Assembly: GCA_964552675.1 (NCBI GenBank)
Contig: CAZKHJ010000004.1
Span: forward strand, 69,166-133,165
Direction: 5' to 3'
Length of the DNA: 64,000 nt
Origin: Sulfurimicrobium sp964552675
GTDB lineage: Bacteria > Pseudomonadota > Gammaproteobacteria > Burkholderiales > Sulfuricellaceae
Under the pieces are notes generated by a model. It had not been told where the DNA came from. It made no database searches and saw nothing but the letters and a program-made list of their open reading frames with translations. Positions 35,769-44,019 of the stretch are shown here, in pieces. The translations under genes and the position numbers were made by a program. The number at the start of each line of letters is the position of its first letter. Position 1 is the stretch's first letter.

Positions 35769-37568
35769 ATGAGTAAGCATGAACCCCTGACGCCTCAACA
35801 GCAGAGCCAGTCGGCACGGCTCCAGGCGTTGTGGCAGCTGGCCACCAGCCGCTCCAGGTCAGATGAAGAAAAAGCCAATCTGATGCTGCATCTGGCCCGG
35901 GATGTGCTTGGAGTGGACACGGCTTTTATCGGCGAGGCATCAGGTGGAAGATTCATTATCCGCTACCTGGTGGATGGCCTCGATTTTCTCAGGACGGGCG
36001 AGGCCTGCCCACTGGAGATGCTGTGCCAGGTGGCCACCTGCAGCGAGCAAAGCACTTTTCTGTATCACATGCAGGACGATGAACGTTTCTCCAGTCTGCC
36101 GGGTGTGTGCTCGTCCGGGCTTCAGGTCTATGCGGGCATTCCGATCTGGGTAGGCGAGGAGCTGTTCGGCACCCTGGTGTTTCTGCGCAGGCAGCTTCTG
36201 GCGAGTGAGGAGTTCAGCCCGGACGACAAGACTTTCATGGAACTGCTGGCTAACTGGTTTGGCCTGATGCTGTTGCGCAGCAAGCAGAATGAAGCGCTGC
36301 AAACCCAGGCATTGACTGACTCGCTGACCGGTTTGCCCAACCGGCGGGCAGCCGAGTTGCGTTTTGTCGAGGAAATTGCCCGTGCGCAGCGTGATGGCGT
36401 GAAGTTCGCGATTGCCATATGTGATCTGGACCGGTTCAAACTGATCAATGATCACTTTGGCCATGATGTGGGTGACGAGGTATTGCAGCAATCGACCCAT
36501 ATCATGCGTCAGGCGCTGCGCGAAGGCGACTGGATGGCGCGTTGGGGCGGCGAGGAGTTTCTCATCTTTTTGCATCAGTCCGATGGTGAAGATGCGCGCT
36601 CCGCAGTGGAGCGCATCCGTGAAACCCTGAAAGAGACGACGATTCACACCCGCGAGGGTGAGGTGAATGTGACGGCCAGCTTTGGTATTGGCGTATACCA
36701 AGCCGAAGATGGAGACATTTACCATGTGCTGTCGGAGGCGGACGGCTGCCTGTACGACGCGAAAAAACGTGGCCGTGACTGCGTGGTGCTGGCGGAATCT
36801 ATAGGCCAGACTACTTTGTGGCGTGCAGGCATGCTGCAGCGGGCGTTGCACGAAGGGCGAGTGATCAGCGCCTATCAGGTGCTGGTCAACCTGCAAACCG
36901 GTTTGCCTGTGGCGGACGAGGCGCTGGCGCGTCTGCGCCGGTCCGACGGGACACTGGTTCCTGCCGGAGAGTTTATCGAAGCGGCAGAAGGCGTGAACCT
37001 GATCCACGAGGTGGATCGTGCCATCACGCTTCAGGCCATGTCGCGTTGTGCAGTCAGCCTTGAGGCCGGAGGGAGCCCGGATTTTTCCCATTTCATCAAT
37101 CTCTCGCCCCAATTTCTGGCACGGCGTGACCTGGTGGAAGAATTGATGAATAACGCCAGGAATCATTGCAGTATCTGCAATCTGGATGTCCATGCCGTGA
37201 AACCGCTGGTATTCGAAATTACCGAACGGCAACTGCTCTCGGATTTTGAACGCATGAGGCGGGATATTCAGCCGTTGCTGGATTTCGGCTTCCGTCTGGC
37301 ACTGGATGATTTCGGCAGCGGCTACTCCTCATTTCTGTACCTGGCCGAGCTGCCCATCAGCTTCCTCAAGATCGAAGGCTGGATGATCCAGAACATGCGC
37401 AGCAACAAGCGGGTTCGCTACATGGTGGAGAGCATGGTGGAGCTTGCGCGGCGGCTGGAGATCGTCACTATCGCGGAATTTGTCGAGGATAGCGAAACGG
37501 CAGGGATATTGCGCGAGATGGGAGTGGACTGGGGGCAGGGGTATTATTTTGGCCGTCCGGAAATCTAG
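35769..37568 (+). CDS. GAF-GGDEF-EAL cyclic-di-GMP protein
   Basis: 599 aa from the ATG at 35769 (a GGGGGAAG stretch precedes it). No membrane helix. A GAF sensor domain (about 25-175), a GGDEF domain (about 185-345) with active-site WGGEEF and an upstream REGD that fits the inhibitory I-site, and an EAL domain (about 365-599). EAL-domain residues retained: the glutamate in DEALARL, Asn in FINLSP, Glu in FEITERQ, DDFGSGYSS, and Glu in TIAEFVE. The usual KID is KIE here. Both synthesis and breakdown of c-di-GMP are possible; which dominates cannot be told from sequence. Confidence 0.9.
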   Translation: MSKHEPLTPQQQSQSARLQALWQLATSRSRSDEEKANLMLHLARDVLGVDTAFIGEASGGRFIIRYLVDGLDFLRTGEACPLEMLCQVATCSEQSTFLYHMQDDERFSSLPGVCSSGLQVYAGIPIWVGEELFGTLVFLRRQLLASEEFSPDDKTFMELLANWFGLMLLRSKQNEALQTQALTDSLTGLPNRRAAELRFVEEIARAQRDGVKFAIAICDLDRFKLINDHFGHDVGDEVLQQSTHIMRQALREGDWMARWGGEEFLIFLHQSDGEDARSAVERIRETLKETTIHTREGEVNVTASFGIGVYQAEDGDIYHVLSEADGCLYDAKKRGRDCVVLAESIGQTTLWRAGMLQRALHEGRVISAYQVLVNLQTGLPVADEALARLRRSDGTLVPAGEFIEAAEGVNLIHEVDRAITLQAMSRCAVSLEAGGSPDFSHFINLSPQFLARRDLVEELMNNARNHCSICNLDVHAVKPLVFEITERQLLSDFERMRRDIQPLLDFGFRLALDDFGSGYSSFLYLAELPISFLKIEGWMIQNMRSNKRVRYMVESMVELARRLEIVTIAEFVEDSETAGILREMGVDWGQGYYFGRPEI

Positions 37569-37690
37569 GCGATAGACCTTGAAATACGGGCCAAGTGCTC
37601 AATGTTGGTTTGGCAGGCGGCTGGCAATCGTTTGAAAAATCAATTACAGTGGCCACTCATAACAATCAAGTATTGCGTTTGGAGCAAAAA

Positions 37691-37933
37691 ATGAGCGCTA
37701 AAGGGCAAATGTTACAAGACCCGTTCCTGAATATTCTGCGGAAAGAGCATATTCCGGTTTCCATTTATCTTGTCAATGGCATCAAGCTGCAGGGCCAGGT
37801 CGAGTCTTTCGACCAGTATGTCGTGCTGCTCAAGAATACTGTTACCCAGATGGTATACAAGCATGCCATTTCCACCGTTGTTCCCGCACGCCCTGTCACC
37901 ATCCCGTTCGAGCATCCTTCTGACGCGGCTTAA
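37691..37933 (+). CDS. hfq: RNA chaperone Hfq
   Basis: 80 aa from the ATG at 37691 with GGAG upstream. Sm-like hexameric RNA chaperone for small-RNA regulation. Sm1 (DPFLNILRKEHIPVSIYLVNGIKLQG) and Sm2 with the YKHA motif are intact; a very short acidic tail is as expected in betaproteobacteria. It heads the hfq-hflX-hflK-hflC run. Confidence 0.98.
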   Translation: MSAKGQMLQDPFLNILRKEHIPVSIYLVNGIKLQGQVESFDQYVVLLKNTVTQMVYKHAISTVVPARPVTIPFEHPSDAA

Positions 37934-37948
37934 AGGAAGCGCCTCCTG

Positions 37949-39085
37949 ATGTTTGACCGCCCCGGTGGTGCGGATACGGCTGTGCTGGTCAGCCTGGACT
38001 TCGGCGACACGGATTACGCAGACAGCCTGGAAGAGTTGCATCGGCTGGCCGAAAGTGCGGGCGTCAGTGTGGTGGCGGTCGTCGAGGGCAAACGTTCCCG
38101 TCCTGATGCCGCGCTCTATGCGGGTAGCGGCAAGGTGCAGGAAATTGCTGATGTTCTGGGGCAGTCCGGCGCCGGCATGGTGATTTTCAATCATGAAATT
38201 TCTGCTGCGCAGCAGCGCAACCTTGAGCGGCGCCTGCAAACACGGGTAGTCGATCGCACCACCCTGATTCTCGATATTTTTGCCCAGCGTGCTCGCAGCC
38301 ATGAAGGTAAACTGCAGGTTGAACTTGCGCAACTGGAACATCTGGCCACGCGCCTGATCCGTGGCTGGACTCACCTGGAGCGGCAGAAGGGGGGCATTGG
38401 CCTGCGCGGGCCGGGTGAAACCCAGCTTGAAACCGACCGCCGTTTGCTGGGGAAGCGCGTCAAACTGCTCAAGGATAAGCTGGAAAAACTCAAACGCCAG
38501 CATCAGGTTCAGCGTCGTGCCAGGGTGCGTGGCAATGTGCTGTCAGTGTCGCTGGTGGGCTATACCAACGCCGGCAAATCCACCCTCTTCAATCGCCTGA
38601 CTCATGCCAATGCCTATGCGGCGGACCAGTTGTTTGCCACGCTGGACACCACATCGCGCCGGATTTATCTGGGCGAGGGTAACGAAGTGGTGCTGTCTGA
38701 CACGGTGGGCTTTATCAAGCATCTGCCCCACACCCTGGTTGCGGCCTTTCGCGCTACCTTGACCGAGGCGGTGGAAGCCGATCTGCTGCTGCATGTCGTC
38801 GATGCTGCCAGTCCCAACCGCGAGCAGCAGATGGAGGAAGTTAATGGCGTATTGCGCGAAATTGGCGCCAATGCACCGCAAATCATGGTGTTTAACAAAA
38901 TTGATGTGAAAGGCCAGGAGCCGGGTCTGGAGCGGGACGAGTATGGTAGAATCACGCGCATTCATGTCAGCGCCTTGACTGGCGCCGGAATGGACCTGAT
39001 CAGGGAGGCGCTGGTCGAGTCTGGTTCAAAGTGCCAAGTTCCAAGTTCAAAGGAGGCCGTGCTGCCGGTGGTGAGCGCGCCTTGA
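37949..39085 (+). CDS. hflX: Ribosome-associated GTPase HflX
   Basis: 378 aa. N-terminal HflX domain (YAGSGKVQEIAD), glycine-rich linker motif GGIGLRGPGETQLE, and a GTPase domain with P-loop GYTNAGKST, DTVGFI and NKID. It rescues stalled or heat-damaged ribosomes. The last ~17 codons (from about SGSKCQVPSSKEAV) lie in one arm of a 17-bp inverted repeat, so the C-terminus has probably been rewritten by a repeat insertion. Confidence 0.95.
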   Translation: MFDRPGGADTAVLVSLDFGDTDYADSLEELHRLAESAGVSVVAVVEGKRSRPDAALYAGSGKVQEIADVLGQSGAGMVIFNHEISAAQQRNLERRLQTRVVDRTTLILDIFAQRARSHEGKLQVELAQLEHLATRLIRGWTHLERQKGGIGLRGPGETQLETDRRLLGKRVKLLKDKLEKLKRQHQVQRRARVRGNVLSVSLVGYTNAGKSTLFNRLTHANAYAADQLFATLDTTSRRIYLGEGNEVVLSDTVGFIKHLPHTLVAAFRATLTEAVEADLLLHVVDAASPNREQQMEEVNGVLREIGANAPQIMVFNKIDVKGQEPGLERDEYGRITRIHVSALTGAGMDLIREALVESGSKCQVPSSKEAVLPVVSAP

Positions 39086-39102
39086 CTTTGAACTTGGAAC
39101 TT
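39036..39102. repeat. 17-bp inverted repeat at the hflX 3' end
   Basis: aagttccaagttcaaag at 39036-39052 matches its reverse complement at 39086-39102 perfectly; the 33-nt spacer contains the end of hflX, whose stop codon (39083-39085) abuts the right arm. It may act as a processing or termination hairpin, but there is no long T-run. Confidence 0.75.
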
Positions 39103-39124
39103 TGTTCATGGAAACCGAAATTTT

Positions 39125-40297
39125 ATGGCCTGGAATGATCCCGACTGGGGCAAGAAAAATAGCGGCGGCCCGCCTGATCTCGACGAGCTGTGGCGCAAAT
39201 TCAACCAGAAGCTGAACGCAATGTTTGGCGGCAAGGGACCTGCTGCTGGCGGAAACCTGCCATCAGGCAGCCAGGCTTTTGGTGGCCTGGGTGTGGTGGC
39301 GGCGCTGGCCGTGGTGGTCTGGATCGGCAGCGGATTCTACATTGTCAACGCAGGTGAGCGCGGCGTGGTGCTGCGCTTTGGAAAGTATGTTGAAACAACC
39401 GAACCTGGGCCGCGCTGGCATATGCCCTATCCCATCGAGAGCGTCGAGGTGGTGAATATGGAGCAGGTTCGTACGGTCGAGGTGGGCTATCGCAACACGG
39501 TCAAGAGCAAGGTGTTGAAAGAGTCGCTGATGCTGACCGATGACGAGAATATTATTGATATCCAGTTTGCCGTGCAGTACACCCTGAAAGACCCCAAGGC
39601 TTATCTCTTCAACAACCGACATCCGGATGAGTCCGTGTTGCAAACGGCGGAAACGGCGATTCGCGAGATCGTTGGCAAGAGCAGGATGGATTTCGTGCTG
39701 TACGAGGGACGCGCCGAAGTTGCAGCCAAGGCGGCCAAATTGATGCAGGAGATTCTTGATCGTTACCAGACCGGTATCGCCATCAGCAAAGTGACGATGC
39801 AAAATGCGCAGCCGCCGGAGCAGGTGCAGGCGGCCTTCGACGATGCGGTGAAGGCGGGGCAGGACAGGGAGCGTCAGAAAAATGAAGGGCAGGCCTACGC
39901 CAATGATGTGATCCCCAAGGCCAAGGGTACGGCCTCGCGCCTGTTGCAGGAAGCGGATGGCTACAAGCAGCGCGTGATCGCCAATGCTGAAGGTGACGCG
40001 GCCCGTTTCAGGCAGATCGTGGCCGAATACAACAAGGCGCCGGGCGTGACCCGTGATCGCCTGTATCTGGACGCGATGCAGCAGATTTATTCCAGCACCA
40101 GCAAGGTGCTGGTGGATCAGAAGGGCAGCAACAGCATGCTTTATCTGCCCCTGGATAAGTTGATCCAGCAATCCTCCGCTGCAGCCGCGACCCCTGAGAC
40201 TGCCGTAACGGCAAAGCCGGCACCGGAAACGGTCATGCCCGCTGATACGGCGCGCAGTCGTGATGCCTTCCGCAGCCGTGACCGGGAGGTGCGATAA
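39125..40297 (+). CDS. hflK: FtsH modulator HflK
   Basis: 390 aa. A Gly/Pro-rich cytoplasmic N-terminus (NDPDWGKKNSGGPPDLDELW), one membrane helix (about 57-75), then an SPFH/band-7 domain (VNAGERGVVLRFGKYV) and a coiled coil. With HflC it forms the large membrane cage that regulates the FtsH protease. Stop and start overlap by one base with hflC. Confidence 0.96.
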   Translation: MAWNDPDWGKKNSGGPPDLDELWRKFNQKLNAMFGGKGPAAGGNLPSGSQAFGGLGVVAALAVVVWIGSGFYIVNAGERGVVLRFGKYVETTEPGPRWHMPYPIESVEVVNMEQVRTVEVGYRNTVKSKVLKESLMLTDDENIIDIQFAVQYTLKDPKAYLFNNRHPDESVLQTAETAIREIVGKSRMDFVLYEGRAEVAAKAAKLMQEILDRYQTGIAISKVTMQNAQPPEQVQAAFDDAVKAGQDRERQKNEGQAYANDVIPKAKGTASRLLQEADGYKQRVIANAEGDAARFRQIVAEYNKAPGVTRDRLYLDAMQQIYSSTSKVLVDQKGSNSMLYLPLDKLIQQSSAAAATPETAVTAKPAPETVMPADTARSRDAFRSRDREVR

Positions 40298-41178
40298 TGA
40301 AAAAACATCTTGGCAGTCTGATGACTGCAATCCTGGGCCTGATCATTTTTTCCAGCCTGGCCATGTTTACCGTGAACCAGTGGCAGCACGTGATCGTGCG
40401 CCAACTGGGCGAGATCGTTGCGGTCAAGCAGCAGCCCGGACTCTATTTCAAGGTGCCGCTGTTGCAGGATGTGCGTTTTTTCGATATCCGTTTGCGCACG
40501 CTGGATACGGCGGAGTCAGAGCGTTTCATCACTTCGGAAAAGAAAAACGTGCTGGTGGATTATTTCGTCAAATGGCGCATTGTCGATGCCAAGCAATATT
40601 TTGTCAGCGTTGCCGGAGACGAGTCGCAGGCGCAGACACGTCTGATGCAGACGGTAAATGACAGCCTGCGCGCCGAATTCGGCAAGCGGACGGTGCACGA
40701 TGTGGTCTCCGGCGAACGTGACCGGATCATGGAAATTTTGCGTCAGAAGGCCGATATCGATGCGCGCAAGATTGGTGTTCAGGTGATGGACGTCCGACTG
40801 AAGCGGGTTGAATTGCCGCAGGAAGTGAGTGAGTCGGTTTACCAGCGGATGGAGGCCGAGCGCAAGCGTGTCGCCAATGAATTGCGTTCGCAGGGTGCAG
40901 CGGAGGCGGAGAAGATTCGTGCCGACGCCGACCGGCAACGCGAAGTGACCATTGCCGAAGCCTACCGCACCGCGCAGGAGACCAAGGGTGAAGGCGATGC
41001 CAAGGCTTCGGCCACCTATGCTGCGGCCTATGGCCAAAGCCCGGAATTTTATGCCTTTTATCGCAGCATGGAAGCGTATCGTCAGAGCTTCAAGAACAAA
41101 TCCGATGTGATGGTGCTGGAACCTAATTCCGAGTTCTTCAAGTACATGAAATCTTCCGGCGGCAAGGCGGCGAAATAA
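40297..41178 (+). CDS. hflC: FtsH modulator HflC
   Basis: 293 aa. N-terminal membrane helix (about 7-25) and SPFH domain (VNQWQHVIVRQLGEIV, PGLYFKVPLLQDV), followed by an Ala/Glu-rich coiled coil (RVANELRSQGAAEAEKIRAD). It partners HflK. Start overlaps the hflK stop (ATAATG). Confidence 0.96.
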   Translation: MKKHLGSLMTAILGLIIFSSLAMFTVNQWQHVIVRQLGEIVAVKQQPGLYFKVPLLQDVRFFDIRLRTLDTAESERFITSEKKNVLVDYFVKWRIVDAKQYFVSVAGDESQAQTRLMQTVNDSLRAEFGKRTVHDVVSGERDRIMEILRQKADIDARKIGVQVMDVRLKRVELPQEVSESVYQRMEAERKRVANELRSQGAAEAEKIRADADRQREVTIAEAYRTAQETKGEGDAKASATYAAAYGQSPEFYAFYRSMEAYRQSFKNKSDVMVLEPNSEFFKYMKSSGGKAAK

Positions 41179-41183
41179 CGGCC

Positions 41184-41369
41184 ATGCAGGTGAATTTGCT
41201 CGCCGCTTTTGCGCTGATGCTGGTAATTGAAGGTATTCTGCCTTTCGTGTCTCCTGCTGTCTGGCGCGAAACTTTCCGTAAAATGACCGAACTGTCCGAT
41301 GGTCAGTTGCGTTTTATCGGCCTTGGCTCCATGCTGGGCGGTTTATTGATGCTATTGCTGGTTAAATGA
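41184..41369 (+). CDS. Small inner-membrane protein, DUF2065 (YjeT-like)
   Basis: 61 aa with two hydrophobic helices flanking a short polar stretch (WRETFRKMTELSDGQLRFIGLGSM). It matches the YjeT/DUF2065 family that follows hflC in many proteobacteria. No function is established. It overlaps hisZ by 4 bp (ATGA). Confidence 0.85.
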   Translation: MQVNLLAAFALMLVIEGILPFVSPAVWRETFRKMTELSDGQLRFIGLGSMLGGLLMLLLVK

Positions 41370-42523
41370 TGCAAACCTGGTTACTTCCCGAATATATCGA
41401 AGACATTCTCCCGCCTGAAGCGCGCCGCATTGAAAGTCTGCGCCGTCGCCTGCTGGACCTGTTCCATGTTCATGGCTATCACCAGGTGATTCCTCCCCTG
41501 CTGGAGTATTTGCCCTCGCTGATGAGCGGTACCGGGCATGACATGGATCTCAAGACCTTCAAGGTGGTTGACCAGCTTTCCGGCCGCATGATGGGCCTGC
41601 GCGCCGACATTACGCCCCAGGCGGCACGGGTGGATGCCCATCTGCTCAACCGTGCCGGCGTGGTACGGCTGTGCTATGCCGGCAGCGTGCTCCATGCCTT
41701 GCCGGATGGCATGATGCAGACGCGCGAGCCGCTGCAGATCGGTGCGGAGCTGTTTGGCCATGCCGGACTGGAAAGCGATGTCGAGATCCAGCAACTGATG
41801 CTCAAGGCACTGAAAATCATTGGCGTGCAAGACGTTTACCTTGATGTCGGCCATATCGGTATTTTCCAGGCGCTGATGACCCATGGTGGTGTTTCTGCCG
41901 AACGGGAAGCGGCGCTTTTTCAGGCTTTGCAGGGCAAGGACGTATCGGCCATTGCCGATCTGGCACAGGCGCTGGATGACGTTACCCGGACAGCCGTGTT
42001 GCATCTGACCCGGTTGTATGGTGGCATGGAAACGCTGGACCGCGCTCAAAAATCCTTGCCGGATTACCCCGAGATTCAGCGTGCCCTGGCTGATTTGCGA
42101 GCCATAGGCTCGGCAGTGGAAAGCATGGCGGGGCGTGTTGCCTTTGATCTGGCGGAACTGCGTGGTTACCATTACCACAGCGGTGTGGTGTTTGCTGCCT
42201 ATCTTTCCGGGCAGTCTCAGGCCGTGGCGCAGGGAGGGCGTTATGATGAAGTCGGCAGCGCTTTTGGCCGTGCCCGCCCGGCAACCGGCTTCAGCATGGA
42301 CTTGCGCGTGCTGTGCCGCGCTCTGGGGGCCGCAGCAGCGGCTCCCGGCATTCTTGCGCCCTATGCCGGGGATGCCGCATTGGCGGAAAAGATTGAAGTA
42401 TTACGGGGACAGGGCGAGGTCGTGATAGTGGATTTGCCAGGCCACGAGCACAGCCGTGATGAACTGAATTGCGATCGCCGCCTGGCATGGCAAGGCGGGC
42501 AGTGGCAAGTGGAAAAAATTTAG
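41366..42523 (+). CDS. hisZ: ATP phosphoribosyltransferase regulatory subunit
   Basis: 385 aa from the first of two adjacent ATG codons. A paralogue of histidyl-tRNA synthetase that has lost aminoacylation and instead activates the short form of HisG in histidine synthesis. The class II core is recognisable (RADITPQAARVDAHLLN, AQGGRYDEVG) but the protein lacks the anticodon-binding domain and the full motif set of HisS. Position between DUF2065 and purA is the usual one in betaproteobacteria. Confidence 0.93.
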   Translation: MMQTWLLPEYIEDILPPEARRIESLRRRLLDLFHVHGYHQVIPPLLEYLPSLMSGTGHDMDLKTFKVVDQLSGRMMGLRADITPQAARVDAHLLNRAGVVRLCYAGSVLHALPDGMMQTREPLQIGAELFGHAGLESDVEIQQLMLKALKIIGVQDVYLDVGHIGIFQALMTHGGVSAEREAALFQALQGKDVSAIADLAQALDDVTRTAVLHLTRLYGGMETLDRAQKSLPDYPEIQRALADLRAIGSAVESMAGRVAFDLAELRGYHYHSGVVFAAYLSGQSQAVAQGGRYDEVGSAFGRARPATGFSMDLRVLCRALGAAAAAPGILAPYAGDAALAEKIEVLRGQGEVVIVDLPGHEHSRDELNCDRRLAWQGGQWQVEKI

Positions 42524-42541
42524 TCTTAGGGATTGGATAAC

Positions 42542-43852
42542 ATGACAAAAAACGTAGTGGTAATCGGCACCCAGTGGGGGGATGAAGGGAAGGGCAAGAT
42601 CGTCGACTGGTTGACCGACCATGCCCAGGGCGTGGCGCGTTTTCAGGGGGGGCACAATGCTGGCCACACATTGGTGATCAATGGTGCCAAAACGGTGTTG
42701 CACCTGATCCCGTCCGGCATTCTGCGCGAAAATGTTGAGTGCTACATCGGCAATGGCGTGGTGGTTTCGCCCTGGGCGCTGATGGAAGAAGTGGACATGC
42801 TGGAAAAGGCCGGGGTGCCGGTACGCAACCGCCTGAAGATTTCCGAAGCCTGTCCGGTGATCATGCCGCATCACGTGGCGCTCGACCAGGTTCGCGAAAT
42901 TGCCAAGGGCGCCGGCAAGATTGGCACTACCGGGCGCGGTATCGGACCGGCTTACGAGGACAAGGTGTCGCGCCGTGGCATCCGTATTCAGGATCTGTTC
43001 CACCGCGAGCGCCTGGCGGCCAAGCTGGGCGAGATTCTCGATTATCACAACTTCGTGCTGAAAAATTACTTCAAGGCTGAAACCGTGGATTTTCAGAAAT
43101 CCCTGGATGATGTACTGGCGGTTGCCGAACGCATCAAGCCTATGGTGGCGGACGTGCCACGCATGCTGTTCGAAGCCAACCAGGCGGGCAGGAATATCCT
43201 GTTTGAAGGTGCGCAGGGCGCGTTGCTGGACATCGACCACGGCACCTACCCCTTCGTGACTTCAAGCAACTGTATTGCTTCCAACGCTGCTACCGGCAGC
43301 GGTGTGGGCCCGCAGATGCTGCATTACGTGCTGGGCATCACCAAGGCCTATACCACCCGAGTCGGCTCCGGTCCGTTCCCCACCGAATTGTATGATGCAG
43401 TGGACAAGCTCGATCCGAGCGGCAAACACATGGCAGAACGTGGCCATGAATTTGGCGCCACCACGGGCCGTGCGCGCCGCTGCGGCTGGTTCGACGCGGC
43501 TGCGCTCAAGCGTTCGATCCAGATCAATGGCGTGACAGGCCTGTGCGTGACCAAACTGGATGTGATGGACGGCATGGAAACCGTGCGTTTGTGCACCGGT
43601 TACCGGGTGAATGGCGGCACGACCGATATCCTCCCGGTAGGCGCCGAAACGCTGTCCAAGTGTGAGCCGATTTACGAAGATATGCCGGGTTGGAATGAAA
43701 GTACGGTGGGTGTGAAAGTCTATGAGGATTTGCCGTTCGCAGCGCGTAAGTACCTGCTGCGCATGGAAGAAATCTGTGGTGTGCCGATTGATATCATTTC
43801 CACCGGTCCTGACCGGGAAGAGACGATTGTATTAAGGCATCCGTTTGAGTAA
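42542..43852 (+). CDS. purA: Adenylosuccinate synthetase
   Basis: 436 aa from the ATG at 42542. GTP-dependent conversion of IMP and aspartate to adenylosuccinate in purine synthesis. N-terminal VVVIGTQWGDEGKGKIVDWL, the GGHNAGHT motif, and GVTGLCVTKLDVMDG are diagnostic. A strong terminator follows directly. Confidence 0.98.
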   Translation: MTKNVVVIGTQWGDEGKGKIVDWLTDHAQGVARFQGGHNAGHTLVINGAKTVLHLIPSGILRENVECYIGNGVVVSPWALMEEVDMLEKAGVPVRNRLKISEACPVIMPHHVALDQVREIAKGAGKIGTTGRGIGPAYEDKVSRRGIRIQDLFHRERLAAKLGEILDYHNFVLKNYFKAETVDFQKSLDDVLAVAERIKPMVADVPRMLFEANQAGRNILFEGAQGALLDIDHGTYPFVTSSNCIASNAATGSGVGPQMLHYVLGITKAYTTRVGSGPFPTELYDAVDKLDPSGKHMAERGHEFGATTGRARRCGWFDAAALKRSIQINGVTGLCVTKLDVMDGMETVRLCTGYRVNGGTTDILPVGAETLSKCEPIYEDMPGWNESTVGVKVYEDLPFAARKYLLRMEEICGVPIDIISTGPDREETIVLRHPFE

Positions 43853-43854
43853 AT

Positions 43855-43888
43855 AAAAAGGGCGGGTTCCAAAGAACCCGCCCTTTTT
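43855..43888. terminator. Strong bidirectional intrinsic terminator
   Basis: A 10-bp GC-rich stem, gggcgggttc at 43860-43869 and gaacccgccc at 43874-43883, loop CAAA, with an A-run before and a T-run after. It ends purA on the plus strand and the tRNA-Leu transcript on the minus strand. Confidence 0.92.
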
Positions 43889-43892
43889 GATT

Positions 43893-43977
43893 TGGTGCCC
43901 AGAAGAGGACTCGAACCTCCACACCTTGCGGCACACGGACCTGAACCGTGCGCGTCTACCAATTCCGCCATCTGGGC
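43893..43977 (-). tRNA. tRNA-Leu (anticodon CAG)
   Basis: 85 nt including an encoded CCA (43893-43895). Acceptor stem GCCCAGA/TCTGGGC; D-loop GGTAGAC; anticodon stem CACGG/CCGTG with loop TTCAGGT, giving CAG; long variable arm typical of a class II leucine tRNA; T-loop GGTTCGAGTCC. A sigma-70 promoter lies just upstream on the same strand. Confidence 0.97.
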
Positions 43978-43991
43978 TTCAAGAAACGCGA

Positions 43992-44019
43992 ATTTTATAG
44001 GAAATGAAACTTTTGTCAA
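43992..44019 (-). promoter_or_regulatory. Sigma-70 promoter for tRNA-Leu(CAG)
   Basis: On the minus strand, TTGACA (44014-44019) and TAAAAT (43992-43997) with a 16-bp spacer; the expected start is about 43985, eight bases before the tRNA. The -35 box lies inside the first codons of rnr, which is on the other strand. Confidence 0.7.

Noticed and set aside
41366..42523. Second histidyl-tRNA synthetase
   Set aside because: Length and missing catalytic and anticodon-binding parts fit the regulatory HisZ paralogue instead.
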